A stretch of DNA of 64,000 bases. It comes from Paenibacillus jilunlii (lineage in GTDB: Bacteria; Bacillota; Bacilli; Paenibacillales; Paenibacillaceae). The position numbers and the translations under genes were made by a program. This document shows, in pieces, positions 1-7,848 of the stretch. Each line of letters begins with the position of its first letter. Positions within the stretch are counted from its first letter, which is position 1. Under the pieces are notes generated by a model. It was not told the origin of the DNA, made no database searches, and saw only the letters and a list, made by a program, of their open reading frames with translations. The DNA is taken from NCBI RefSeq assembly GCF_900102965.1, contig NZ_FNGM01000006.1, positions 1 through 64,000 of the forward strand, written 5' to 3'.

Positions 1-93
1 TCCTTTCTTGGTGGTTTCGCAATCCCGAGAATACCCTACTTTTTTGTTGCCTGCTAGGCTCCAAATTTTGGTACACAACTTACTTTACGCCAT

Positions 94-256
94 CCCTGTG
101 GTGAATTCAGAGGTATTTTTACCTCTCATTTCCGCATATAGCCCGCCTGTGGCGAATTCAGAGGTATTTTTACCTCTCATTTCCTCGATAGGCCCGCCTG
201 CGGCGAATTCAGAGGTATTTTTACCTTTCATTTCCTCGTATAGGGCCGCCTGCGGC
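94..256. repeat. 51-bp tandem repeat with internal hairpins
   Basis: Three near-identical 51-bp units follow one another, with GAATTC at 103, 154 and 205, and a fourth begins near 245 and breaks off. Each unit contains the inverted repeat AGAGGTA-(4-5 nt)-TACCTCT (109-126, 160-177, and 211-228 with one change). Fifty-one is a multiple of three, so both strands stay open and show a 17-residue repeat, but the only ATG on the minus strand sits inside the helicase terminator. I therefore read this as a non-coding repeat, not a gene. Confidence 0.85.
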
Positions 257-274
257 AATTTCTCTCCCAAAAAA

Positions 275-307
275 GCAAAAAACAGCTCCCCCATCCAGGG
301 AAGCTGT
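275..307 (-). terminator. Rho-independent terminator of the DEAD-box helicase gene
   Basis: On the minus strand ACAGCT-t-CCC pairs with GGG-g-AGCTGT around a short loop and is followed by TTTTTT. It begins about 20 nt after the helicase stop codon. Confidence 0.85.
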
Positions 308-328
308 AGTCCACAAATCTAGCCGCAG

Positions 329-1918
329 CTACTGTGATCTGCCGGCTTTGGCAGCAGGTCTGCCGCTGGGGCGGCTGCTGTAGTTATTGCCCGGTCTGCC
401 GCCTTGGGTGCCAGCAGATCTGCTGTTCTGCCCGGCGCTTGTCCGTTCACCCGTTCTCCCGCTAGCGCTGCCGCCGGGGCGGCTGCCTGCACCAGCTCCG
501 CCGCCGTTCCCTCCGCTTGGTCTCCCGCTAGCACCGGCTCCGCCAGACCTTGCTCCACTGGCGGGAGCACTTCCAGAGCTTGCGCCAGCATGGTGGGCCG
601 GCTTCCCGTCCGGTCTGCTTCCCGCGCGGCTATTGGCTCCGCCGCCAGAGCTGTTGCCCGGACGGTTGCCCTGCGTGAACCACTCGGACTTTGGCTTGCG
701 GGCCGGATTGGACTTCGCTTTTGCCGCCGGTTTCGCCGGTGACTTGACCGGACGATCATTCAGCAGCGCCAGAGTACTTTGAGACATCGGATAGGCGTGG
801 TCTGTCACTTGCGGTATCGTCTTGCCGATCAGCTTCTGGATATCCTTCAGGTACGGAATCTCTTCTGCTTCGCATAAGGAAATGGCAATTCCGCTCATCC
901 CGGCACGGCCGGTGCGGCCGATCCGGTGTACATAGGTCTCCGGAATGTTCGGCAAGTTGAAATTAATAACATGCGACAGTTCATCAATATCAATCCCGCG
1001 CGCGGCTATGTCCGTGGCAACGAGTACACGGGTGGCCCCGCTTTTGAAGTTGCGCAGCGCATTTTGCCGGTCATTCTGGGATTTGTTCCCATGTATCGCC
1101 TGAGCGGTAATATTAATGCGGGTCAAATCACGGGTCACCCGGTCAGCCCCCCGTTTCGTGCGGGTGAAGACCAGTGCAGACACAATCGATTTGTCCTGCA
1201 GCAGACGGTTCAATTGATTTTGCTTATTGCCGTTCTCCAGCAGGTAGACTGATTGTTCGATTCTGTCCACGGTAGAGGAAACCGGGGTAATTTCGATCTT
1301 CACCGGGTTTACCAGCAGCGTTTTGATCAAATTTGAAATTTCTGTCGGCATCGTTGCCGAGAAGAACAATGTTTGCTTTTTGCTTGGCATTTTGGCGATT
1401 ATCCGCTTTACATCATGAATGAAACCCATGTCAAGCATGCGGTCCGCTTCGTCCAGCACAAGGATCTGCACATATTGCAAATCGACATGCTTTTGGGTAA
1501 TCAGGTCAATCAGCCGTCCTGGTGTGGCAATCAGGATGTCTGTACCCTGGCTTAATGCCCGCTCTTGAGCTTTTTGGGACACACCGCCGACAATAGCTGT
1601 TGAACGGATATTGGTGAATTTACTGTAAGCCTGAATATTTTCCGAGATTTGCAGGGCAAGCTCTCTTGTCGGTGTGAGAATCAGCGAGCGGATGCGGCGT
1701 TTGCCGCCTGTTACGGAAGGCTGCTGGCTTAACAGCTGAATAATCGGCAACGAAAAAGCCGCTGTTTTACCCGTACCGGTCTGTGCGCAGCCAAGGACAT
1801 CCCGGCCAGCCAGAGCCGCTGGAATGGATTCCTCCTGAATGGGGGTGGGGGATGTATAATTTTCTTGGCTTAACGCCTTGAGGATTGCCGGGATTAAATT
1901 CAAATCATTAAAAGTCAT
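329..1918 (-). CDS. DEAD-box ATP-dependent RNA helicase (CshA/RhlE-like)
   Basis: 529 aa ATP-dependent RNA helicase, probably acting in RNA decay, ribosome assembly or cold adaptation. Visible motifs: Q motif (about 22-35), AQTGTGKT Walker A (45-52), PTRELA (83-88), DEAD (156-159), SAT (187-189), ARGID (306-310) and HRIGRTGR (331-338), so both RecA-like domains are complete. Residues from about 395 form a Gly/Ser/Arg/Pro-rich tail of about 130 aa, typical of the RNA-binding, poorly structured tails of this group. AAGGAG lies 5 nt before the ATG. The gene stands alone: a hairpin separates it from upstream ymaF and a terminator follows it. Whether it is the cshA orthologue or a RhlE-type paralogue cannot be decided here. 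Confidence 0.93.
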   Translation of the reverse strand: MTFNDLNLIPAILKALSQENYTSPTPIQEESIPAALAGRDVLGCAQTGTGKTAAFSLPIIQLLSQQPSVTGGKRRIRSLILTPTRELALQISENIQAYSKFTNIRSTAIVGGVSQKAQERALSQGTDILIATPGRLIDLITQKHVDLQYVQILVLDEADRMLDMGFIHDVKRIIAKMPSKKQTLFFSATMPTEISNLIKTLLVNPVKIEITPVSSTVDRIEQSVYLLENGNKQNQLNRLLQDKSIVSALVFTRTKRGADRVTRDLTRINITAQAIHGNKSQNDRQNALRNFKSGATRVLVATDIAARGIDIDELSHVINFNLPNIPETYVHRIGRTGRAGMSGIAISLCEAEEIPYLKDIQKLIGKTIPQVTDHAYPMSQSTLALLNDRPVKSPAKPAAKAKSNPARKPKSEWFTQGNRPGNSSGGGANSRAGSRPDGKPAHHAGASSGSAPASGARSGGAGASGRPSGGNGGGAGAGSRPGGSASGRTGERTSAGQNSRSAGTQGGRPGNNYSSRPSGRPAAKAGRSQ

Positions 1919-2101
1919 GTTGTCTCCTTAATGTTAAATACATATATTTTCAGATCATGTGCGAGCATATTCAGCTTATTCCTGCGTCTCCACATAGCGC
2001 AGTTGTAAGTCATAACACATAATGATACCACAGATCCGCATAATAGATAACCCTACAAACTGGGATTGAAATTTCAAGGGCCCTGTCCAAGAGATTTCCA
2101 G

Positions 2102-2148
2102 AAAAAAAAGCAGTTCCCTTATAAAAGAACGAGGGGACTACTTTTTTT
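2102..2148. terminator. Bidirectional terminator-like hairpin after ymaF
   Basis: AAAAAAGcAGTtCCC pairs imperfectly with GGGgACTaCTTTTTTT, giving a U-tract on either strand. It overlaps the last codons of the broken ymaF and lies upstream of the helicase leader. Confidence 0.6.
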
Positions 2149-2559
2149 GAACCCAATTCAGTCCATTTGCCAGTATAATCTCTGACGGGACAATGATCTG
2201 ATGCGCTTGGATCAATGTTGCAAAATTAAATTGATGCTGATGACCATCATTTACAGTAGTGAGACCGGTAACAAAATGTACATGCTTGCCATTACCAACC
2301 GGAATAGCCGGTCCGGTTCTACTCTTTTTCAGATTATGAAAATGGTTCAAAAAATCGGTTTTATTAAGATCAATTTCATGGACATGGCTGTTCCCTGCCC
2401 GGATTGCCTGCCCCGTCACACCTGCGAACCGATGGTTATGCCGATCTGCGCCTGCTTCGGCCAGTTTAGTACTACCTTCAAATTCATGTACATGCCGCTG
2501 TGCCTGTTTAAGAAGATGTACCTTTCAACCTTCTGAGATTTTTCTTCTGCATCCGTCAC
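2138..2559 (-). pseudogene. ymaF: YmaF family protein, frameshifted
   Basis: The minus strand encodes a YmaF-like protein in two frames. The N-terminal frame (GTG at 2559, AAGGAGG three bases upstream; open back to a TTG at 2625) reads to NRHSG. The frame then slips by one base near 2494, and the other frame continues HVHEFEGSTKL ... DRHNHRF ... HVHEI ... GPAIPVGNGKHVHFV ... FATLIQA to a stop at 2138. The His-rich HVHEF, HNHRF and HVHF motifs are the family signature and are all kept downstream. Adding one C in GGCATG would restore a single frame of about 140 aa. The family function is unknown. A base-calling error is the main alternative to a true pseudogene. Confidence 0.8.
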
Positions 2560-2675
2560 TTGCCTCCTTACAATAGTGGACTCCACAACATCATATTGAG
2601 GCAAAAATATGTATGTGCTAGGCAACTGTCAGTGATCAGAATGTTATTTCCCCGGCTTCGCGAGGCTTTTGCATG

Positions 2676-2697
2676 GAAGCTGGTTCAGGTACTTTGC
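2676..2697. repeat. 22-nt copy of a dispersed element
   Basis: GAAGCTGGTTCAGGTACTTT and the next two bases match the right arm of the proS-leader inverted repeat (50491-50512) at 20 of 22 positions. It lies in the gap between pduL and ymaF. Confidence 0.55.
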
Positions 2698-2707
2698 TGA
2701 TGATATG

Positions 2708-2738
2708 CAAAAAAAGCGGAGGATCGCTCCCCCGCTCT
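2708..2738 (-). terminator. Terminator of pduL
   Basis: Read on the minus strand, AGCGG-g-GGA pairs with TCC-t-CCGCT and a run of seven T follows. It starts about 25 nt after the pduL stop. Confidence 0.85.
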
Positions 2739-2762
2739 CTTCCTTCTTATAAAAAATAAAGA

Positions 2763-3335
2763 CTAATCCACAATTTCAGCAGTATCGCCATTGTTGGCGC
2801 CTGCAGCGTTGGCTTCGTCGGTGTCGATATGCATGTCGAGCTTAAAGTTGTCGGATACACGTGCAATCACGTTCTCAAGTACCAGACCACGTTCACCGCC
2901 AAGGCGTACCTTCAGCATTTGCTTGTCGGCGATACCCCAGGCTTCAGCTTCAGAGGTATGGAAGTGGATGTGGCGTGCTGCCACAATAACGCCTGTTTCC
3001 AGCTCAACTTCGCCGGCAGGTCCTTTGATCGTAATGCCTGGTGTGCCTTCAATGTGGCCGGATTCGCGGACAGGGGCTTTCACGCCGAGGCTGAATGCGT
3101 CTGTGCGGGATACTTCCAGCTGCGATTGCGGACGGACAGGTCCAAGAATTCTGACCTTGTCGAATTTTCCTTTGGTGCCGATTACGGCTACTTGCTCATT
3201 TGCTGCAAATTGTCCGGGTTGGGACAGCGGTTTGAACTCCGTTAATTGATAGCCTGGGCCAAACAATGCTTCTACGTGCTCCTGCGTAAGGTGAATATGC
3301 CGGGCCGACACACCTACGGATACAGTCTTGCTCAT
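2763..3335 (-). CDS. pduL: Phosphate propanoyltransferase (PduL-type phosphotransacylase)
   Basis: 190 aa, matching the PduL family, which moves acyl groups between CoA and phosphate (propanoyl-CoA or acetyl-CoA). Two tandem PduL repeats are seen, each carrying the metal-binding ARHIH motif: SARHIHLT near the N terminus and AARHIHFH near residue 125. The start is the ATG at 3335 because AAGGAG lies about 10 nt upstream; the frame is open further up but without an RBS. There is no microcompartment operon around it, so it more likely serves as a free phosphotransacylase in acetate/propionate metabolism. It has its own terminator and follows the terminator of the dipeptidase gene. Confidence 0.92.
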   Translation of the reverse strand: MSKTVSVGVSARHIHLTQEHVEALFGPGYQLTEFKPLSQPGQFAANEQVAVIGTKGKFDKVRILGPVRPQSQLEVSRTDAFSLGVKAPVRESGHIEGTPGITIKGPAGEVELETGVIVAARHIHFHTSEAEAWGIADKQMLKVRLGGERGLVLENVIARVSDNFKLDMHIDTDEANAAGANNGDTAEIVD

Positions 3336-3410
3336 TGTAATGTCACTCCTTGTATTTTCTCTAGTATCTGTACAAGCCACTGAACATTATACATCTATTT
3401 CTCTGAAAAT

Positions 3411-3444
3411 AAAAAGCCCCTCTTCACATAGAGGGAGCTTTTTT
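3411..3444. terminator. Terminator between dipeptidase gene and pduL
   Basis: AAAAAGC-c-CCTCT, loop TCACAT, AGAGG-ga-GCTTTTTT: U-tracts on both strands, but only the minus strand has genes feeding it. Confidence 0.85.
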
Positions 3445-3509
3445 CGACATTTTACGATATTGGAACAGGATTGTCAAAAAATCGCCACTTGCGGGACCGG
3501 TATTCACAG

Positions 3510-4478
3510 CTACGGTTGGATTGTCTTGGATGGCAGATTTTTGGCGAGAAAAGACAGGGCATTCCCGTGAAGCCAGCTCTTCACCGCATCTTCAGGGTAA
3601 CGGGCGAGCAGCAGCTCGGCGAACTCTGCATATTTTCCCGGATGCTCCAGGCCCTCCACCCAGCAATCGATGCCGTCAAAATCCGATCCGAACATGATCT
3701 GCCCGGAGCCGCCGAGCGAACAAATATGCTCAATATGCCGGAGGACATCCTCAACCTTCGCCTCCCCGCCATCCCGGACAAACCAGGGGACAAATGTCAC
3801 TCCGATCCGCCCGTCCATTGCGATCAATGCCTGAATCTGCTCATCGCTCAGATTGCGCGGATGTCCGCACACAGCAGCAGCATTGGAGTGAGAGGCAATA
3901 AAGGGACGCACACTCCGCTCCGCAAGCTCCCAGAACCCGGCAGGCGCCAGATGCGACACATCCAGCAGCATTCCGCTCTCATTGCACCAATCTATTAGTT
4001 TCCGGCCCTGTTCCGTAAAACCACCGTTCCGCTGCTCCAGCACGCCGTCCGCTGCCCAGTTGGCATAATTCCAGGTTACGCCTATGAACCGTACTCCCAG
4101 TTCAAAGCACAGCTGGGCATAGAACAGATTGCCCTCCAGACCGTCCACACCTTCCAGGGAGAGCATTCCCCGGCCTGTAGGTGTATTTATCTGTTCTGCT
4201 GCCTCCTCCTTCCAGCGCAGCCACTGCAGGCCTCCTGAACCGGCTACTTTATTGCGGAACGACTCGATTTGACCCAGAATGCGCTCAAAGCCCGCCTTTT
4301 CCCGCCGGGTAGACAGATAGACGGCAAAAACCTGCAGTTCGACACCCCCCGCCTGCAAACGGTCCAGGGTCACATCCAGCCGGCTGTCATTCCTGAAATC
4401 TATATCCGGTGAAGCCTGCAGCTTGCTAAGCACATCACAGTGAAAATCCGCCACTCTCCGTTGCCTGTTTCTCACCAC
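3510..4478 (-). CDS. Membrane dipeptidase (peptidase M19 family)
   Basis: 322 aa zinc dipeptidase of the renal-dipeptidase type, hydrolysing dipeptides including some with a D-residue. Metal-site motifs are visible: DFHCD (11-15), the metal-bridging Glu in LEGVDGL, LDVSHL, IASHSNA and GSDFDGI near the C terminus. There is no signal peptide, so it is probably cytoplasmic. The start is the GTG at 4478, with GAGG 8 nt upstream; an ATG 5 nt further up is out of frame and stops at once. It is a separate unit between the spoVS terminator and its own terminator. The same family is common downstream of spoVS in Paenibacillus (recollection, not checked). Confidence 0.9.
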   Translation of the reverse strand: MVRNRQRRVADFHCDVLSKLQASPDIDFRNDSRLDVTLDRLQAGGVELQVFAVYLSTRREKAGFERILGQIESFRNKVAGSGGLQWLRWKEEAAEQINTPTGRGMLSLEGVDGLEGNLFYAQLCFELGVRFIGVTWNYANWAADGVLEQRNGGFTEQGRKLIDWCNESGMLLDVSHLAPAGFWELAERSVRPFIASHSNAAAVCGHPRNLSDEQIQALIAMDGRIGVTFVPWFVRDGGEAKVEDVLRHIEHICSLGGSGQIMFGSDFDGIDCWVEGLEHPGKYAEFAELLLARYPEDAVKSWLHGNALSFLAKNLPSKTIQP

Positions 4479-4577
4479 TGCATAAACCTCGCTTTCGTTT
4501 GGGCTTATAGCCTATTACTAAGCTTATGCTCCCATAACTTAACTCTCAACTTGGAACCAGTAATTTCTATATGCACA

Positions 4578-4611
4578 GCAAAAAACCTGCTTACTGGAGT
4601 AAACAGGTTCA
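4578..4611 (-). terminator. Terminator of spoVS
   Basis: AACCTG-t-TTACT, loop CC, AGTAA-g-CAGGTT then TTTT on the minus strand. It is the strongest hairpin in this stretch, about 80 nt after the spoVS stop. Confidence 0.88.
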
Positions 4612-4630
4612 TTCAAAAGTTTTGCGGGGA
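4611..4630. repeat. Partial copy of a dispersed element
   Basis: ATTCAAAAGTTTTGCGGGGA matches 16 of 20 bases of 50498-50517 in the proS leader, including the exact run TTTGCGGGGA. It lies in the spoVS 3' region. Confidence 0.4.
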
Positions 4631-4690
4631 TGACTCCAACAATTGGACTTCACGCAAAACTCACTTCGAAAATCTACTTATGGCTATCTA

Positions 4691-4951
4691 TTATCTAGGT
4701 TCTACAATCAGTTTAATCGCGGTCCGATCCTCTCCATCGATCACTATGTCTGTAAAAGCGGGAATGCAGATCAAATCGACGCCGCTGGGTGCGACAAATC
4801 CCCGGGCAATGGCAACTGCTTTGACGGCTTGGTTCAGTGCTCCGGCTCCAATAGCTTGCAGCTCGGCCGATCCACGTTCACGAAGAACACCTGCTAACGC
4901 GCCGGCGACGGAATTAGGATTGGATTTAGCTGATACTTTTAATACATCCAT
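4691..4951 (-). CDS. spoVS: Stage V sporulation protein S
   Basis: 86 aa, the normal length of SpoVS, a small nucleic-acid-binding (Alba-like) protein needed for spore coat assembly and for passing stage V. The sequence from MDVLKVSAKSNPNSVAGALA to the C-terminal IKLIVEPR is highly conserved in the family. GGGGAGG lies 8 nt before the ATG. It follows rny and ymdB as in B. subtilis, but has its own sigma-H-like promoter (5005-5031) and terminator, so it can be switched on separately at the onset of sporulation. Confidence 0.97.
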   Translation of the reverse strand: MDVLKVSAKSNPNSVAGALAGVLRERGSAELQAIGAGALNQAVKAVAIARGFVAPSGVDLICIPAFTDIVIDGEDRTAIKLIVEPR

Positions 4952-5004
4952 AGTAAGTACCTCCCCTGGGAAAATGATGGTGTTCTTCCACTACTGTAGA
5001 TGTT

Positions 5005-5031
5005 ATTCGCGTTAGAAGAATTAATTCCTTC
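5005..5031 (-). promoter_or_regulatory. Candidate sigma-H promoter of spoVS
   Basis: Minus strand GAAGGAATT, then 11 nt, then CGC-GAATAA. This fits the sigma-H pattern RNAGGAWWW-N11-12-RNNGAAT except for one purine position. Transcription would start about 50 nt before the spoVS ATG. B. subtilis spoVS is known to be sigma-H dependent. Confidence 0.65.
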
Positions 5032-5151
5032 TTTTTGCGGACCATTCCGGAGAAATTAGGACAAAAGATACTCTTTCTCGATATAATAAATATCACACTT
5101 TACCCAAAACCAGCGATTATTCTCGAAAAACCTATTTACTTGGAACCCAAA

Positions 5152-5946
5152 CTAGCTCATTACCCATTCGCCTTCACGCATCCGGATCTTCTCAACACGT
5201 GTCGCCTTACCCGTAGCTTCATCAAGTTCTGCGAACAACCCATGCAGCTGCCACTTCCCTTCATCCACTACAAATCTTGCCGGAAGCTGGGTAGTAAATT
5301 TATACAGTACCGCATCCTTTTCCATACCCAGAATCCCTTCTCTTGAACCAACCATCCCGGCATCGGTCAAATATGCAGTCCCTCCCGGCAGGATAACTTC
5401 GTCGTTGCTCTGCACATGGGTATGCGTCCCGACCACGATTGAAGCCAGTCCATCCATGAAATAACCCATGGCAATCTTTTCGGAAGTAGCTTCAGCATGA
5501 AAATCAACCAGGATACATTTGTGCTTCTGTCGCAGCTCCTGGGCAATCTCTTCGCCAATACGGAACGGGTCATCAATAGCCGGCAAAAACGTACGTCCCT
5601 GCAGATTGACAATTGCGAGCTGTTTGCCATTCGCTTTGATCACTGTGTAACCGCGGCCTGGCGTGCCTGGAGGGAAATTAGCCGGACGAATAAGCCTCGG
5701 CTCATCGTCGATAAATTCAAAAATATCCTTGTTGTCCCAAGTATGATTACCCATCGTAATGCCATGCACACCCCAATTGAAAAATTCATTGGCAATGGCT
5801 GAGGTAATCCCTCTGCCGGCAGCGGCGTTCTCTCCATTAACGATAATCACATGCGGCTGATATTTATCCTTTAGGGTAGGCAGCATTTCGCGCAGCGCTT
5901 TTCTGCCGGTATTCCCGCAAATGTCTCCGATAAATAGAACTTTAAT
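5152..5946 (-). CDS. ymdB: YmdB family metallophosphodiesterase (TIGR00282), ATT start
   Basis: 264 aa dinuclear-metal phosphodiesterase; B. subtilis YmdB hydrolyses cyclic nucleotides and affects biofilm and motility gene choice. Metal-site motifs: FIGDI-C-G near the N terminus, NGENAA, GNHTWD, FHAEATSEK and GTHTHVQ. The first ATG in frame (5886) would delete the FIGD metal ligand. The frame is open for 20 more codons to an ATT at 5944-5946, with AGGAGG 8 nt upstream, and the added residues match the family N terminus exactly. I therefore call ATT as the start, which is rare and best known from infC. It lies 52 nt downstream of rny with a terminator between them. Confidence 0.93.
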   Translation of the reverse strand: MKVLFIGDICGNTGRKALREMLPTLKDKYQPHVIIVNGENAAAGRGITSAIANEFFNWGVHGITMGNHTWDNKDIFEFIDDEPRLIRPANFPPGTPGRGYTVIKANGKQLAIVNLQGRTFLPAIDDPFRIGEEIAQELRQKHKCILVDFHAEATSEKIAMGYFMDGLASIVVGTHTHVQSNDEVILPGGTAYLTDAGMVGSREGILGMEKDAVLYKFTTQLPARFVVDEGKWQLHGLFAELDEATGKATRVEKIRMREGEWVMS

Positions 5947-5965
5947 GATGTTCTCCTCCTGAAAG

Positions 5966-5990
5966 AAAAAAGGCCCCGCAGAGGGGCCGA
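5966..5990 (-). terminator. Terminator between rny and ymdB
   Basis: GGCCCC-TCTGC-GGGGCC followed by TTTTTT on the minus strand. The U-tract ends a few bases before the ymdB RBS, so ymdB expression from the rny promoter depends on readthrough. Confidence 0.88.
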
Positions 5991-5998
5991 TTTCCTTG

Positions 5999-7540
5999 TT
6001 ATTTAGCGTATTCTACTGCCCGTGTCTCGCGGATTACGGTAACCTTGATATGACCCGGATAATCCAGTTCACTCTCGATCATCTTCGTAATGTCGCGGGC
6101 CAGACGGAAAGCTTCGGCATCGTCGATCTTCTCAGGCTGCACCATCACGCGAACCTCACGGCCCGCTTGAATGGCATAGGATTTCTCCACGCCTTCGAAG
6201 GATTCGGAGATCTCCTCCAGCTTTTCCAGACGCTTGATATACGTTTCCAGGGTCTCGCGGCGGGCGCCAGGGCGTGCGGCCGACAAAGCATCGGCTGCTC
6301 CAACCAGCATGGCGATAACCGAGGTAGCCTCGCAGTCTCCATGATGGGACGCGATACTGTTGATGACCACCGGATGTTCCTTGTATTTCTTCGCCAGTTC
6401 GACGCCGATTTCCACGTGCGAACCTTCCACTTCGTGATCCAGCGCTTTGCCGATATCATGCAGCAGTCCGGCGCGTTTTGCAAGCACGATGTCTTCCCCA
6501 AGCTCACCGGCCATCAGTCCAGTCAAATAAGCAACCTCCATGGAGTGCTTGAGTACGTTTTGACCATAGCTCGTACGGAATTTCAGACGGCCCAGGATCT
6601 TGATCAGATCCGGATGCAATCCGTGAACGCCTACCTCGAAGGTAGCCTGTTCGCCGTATTCACGGATTCGTTCATCTACTTCCTTACGGGACTTCTCTAC
6701 CATTTCCTCGATTCGGGCCGGATGGATACGTCCATCCGCTACCAGCTTCTCAAGTGCCGTACGGGCCACTTCGCGGCGAATCGGATCAAAGCCTGACAGA
6801 ATAACCGCTTCCGGCGTATCATCAATGATGAGATCAATACCAGTGAGAGTTTCCAGTGCACGAATGTTGCGGCCTTCACGGCCGATAATCCGGCCCTTCA
6901 TCTCTTCATTAGGCAGTGTTACGACCGACACGGTAGTTTCCGCCACATGATCAGCAGCGCAGCGCTGAATCGCCAAGGTAATGATTTCACGGGCCTTCTT
7001 GTCCGCTTCTTCTTTGGCCTGCTGCTCAATTTCCTTGATCATCTGTGCGGTTTCGTGGCGAACTTCCTGCTCAACATTGCTCAGAATGATACTTCTGGCA
7101 TCATCGATGCTCAAATTGGAGATGCGTTCCAGTTCAGTGACTTGATTCTTGTAAATAACATCAATTTGCTGCTGTGTTTCGTCAATTCGTTTCTCTTTGT
7201 TAGCTACTTGTTCTTCTTTTCGTTCGAGCGATTCCATTTTTTTATCCAGCGATTCTTCCTTTTGCAGCAAACGTCTCTCTTGCCGTTGGATTTCATTCCG
7301 ACGCTCACGAGTTTCTTTCTCAGCTTCGGTGCGGATTCTATGAACTTCGTCCTTAGCTTCAAGTACCGTTTCCTTCTTCAGCGCTTCTGCCTCTTTCTTC
7401 GCGTTCTCCACGATGACTACGGCTTCCTTCTCAGCACTGGAAATCTTAGCTTCTGCAAGGGATTTACGAATAAAATAACCGAATCCAAAGAATAATGCAG
7501 CTACAACGAGAACGATTATGACCCAGATTGCAGGATGCAT
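5999..7540 (-). CDS. rny: Ribonuclease Y
   Basis: 513 aa membrane-anchored endoribonuclease that starts mRNA decay. In order: one N-terminal transmembrane helix (about 3-25), a long charged coiled coil (about 30-190), a KH domain ([17 protein letters not shown], about 205-260) and an HD domain with [10 protein letters not shown] (about 350) and ASHHGD. The start is the ATG at 7540 (MHPAIWVII), with GAGGAGGTG 6 nt upstream; an ATG three codons earlier lacks that spacing. The long leader (about 230 nt) begins at a good sigma-A promoter. Neighbours recA/recX upstream and ymdB/spoVS downstream match B. subtilis. Confidence 0.97.
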   Translation of the reverse strand: MHPAIWVIIVLVVAALFFGFGYFIRKSLAEAKISSAEKEAVVIVENAKKEAEALKKETVLEAKDEVHRIRTEAEKETRERRNEIQRQERRLLQKEESLDKKMESLERKEEQVANKEKRIDETQQQIDVIYKNQVTELERISNLSIDDARSIILSNVEQEVRHETAQMIKEIEQQAKEEADKKAREIITLAIQRCAADHVAETTVSVVTLPNEEMKGRIIGREGRNIRALETLTGIDLIIDDTPEAVILSGFDPIRREVARTALEKLVADGRIHPARIEEMVEKSRKEVDERIREYGEQATFEVGVHGLHPDLIKILGRLKFRTSYGQNVLKHSMEVAYLTGLMAGELGEDIVLAKRAGLLHDIGKALDHEVEGSHVEIGVELAKKYKEHPVVINSIASHHGDCEATSVIAMLVGAADALSAARPGARRETLETYIKRLEKLEEISESFEGVEKSYAIQAGREVRVMVQPEKIDDAEAFRLARDITKMIESELDYPGHIKVTVIRETRAVEYAK

Positions 7541-7786
7541 TCTGTTCACCTCCTCGTTGGTTCCTCCAAGAACAAGCCTTGGGAATTTGTGCAGTTGTTA
7601 AACTAATCCGTTCATCACCATACAAAAAACCGGTAATACACCGATTGCCATACTGCACATGCTGCACATGCACACTGCCCGCCTTATCCGGCGATTACAT
7701 TTCATATGAGTTGTACGCGAACCGCACCATAAGAGTCTGCTTTTTGGGAAGGAAAAAGGATTCTTATTTAGGCCGATTCATGTTAT

Positions 7787-7816
7787 ATTTTATTATTTAT
7801 AAAAAGACATTGTCAA
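7787..7816 (-). promoter_or_regulatory. Sigma-A promoter of rny
   Basis: Minus strand TTGACA (7811-7816), 18-nt spacer, TAAAAT (7787-7792). The start would be near 7780, giving a 5' leader of roughly 240 nt. The leader contains a weak hairpin CGGT/ACCG with a TTTTTT tract at 7624-7643. Confidence 0.75.
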
Positions 7817-7848
7817 GAGAGTCGATAACCGCATTAAAGTCAAGACAA

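Noticed and set aside
94-256. CRISPR array
   Set aside because: Units are directly contiguous 51-bp tandem copies with no unique spacers, and no cas genes are near.
85-294. 69-aa minus-strand ORF (and a 104-aa plus-strand ORF, 8-322) over the tandem repeat
   Set aside because: Open only because the repeat unit is a multiple of three; the ATG lies in the helicase terminator and no RBS precedes it.
319-759. 146-aa minus-strand ORF at the helicase 3' end
   Set aside because: Frame shadow of the Gly/Ser/Arg-rich helicase tail.
1919-2101. Promoter of the DEAD-box helicase gene
   Set aside because: A TATCAT-like -10 is present but no acceptable -35 at the right distance; not strong enough to list.
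4519-4532. Match of AAGCTTATGCT-nCC to the pgsA leader element (12077-12090)
   Set aside because: Only about 13 bases, no flanking inverted repeat; too short to call a second copy.
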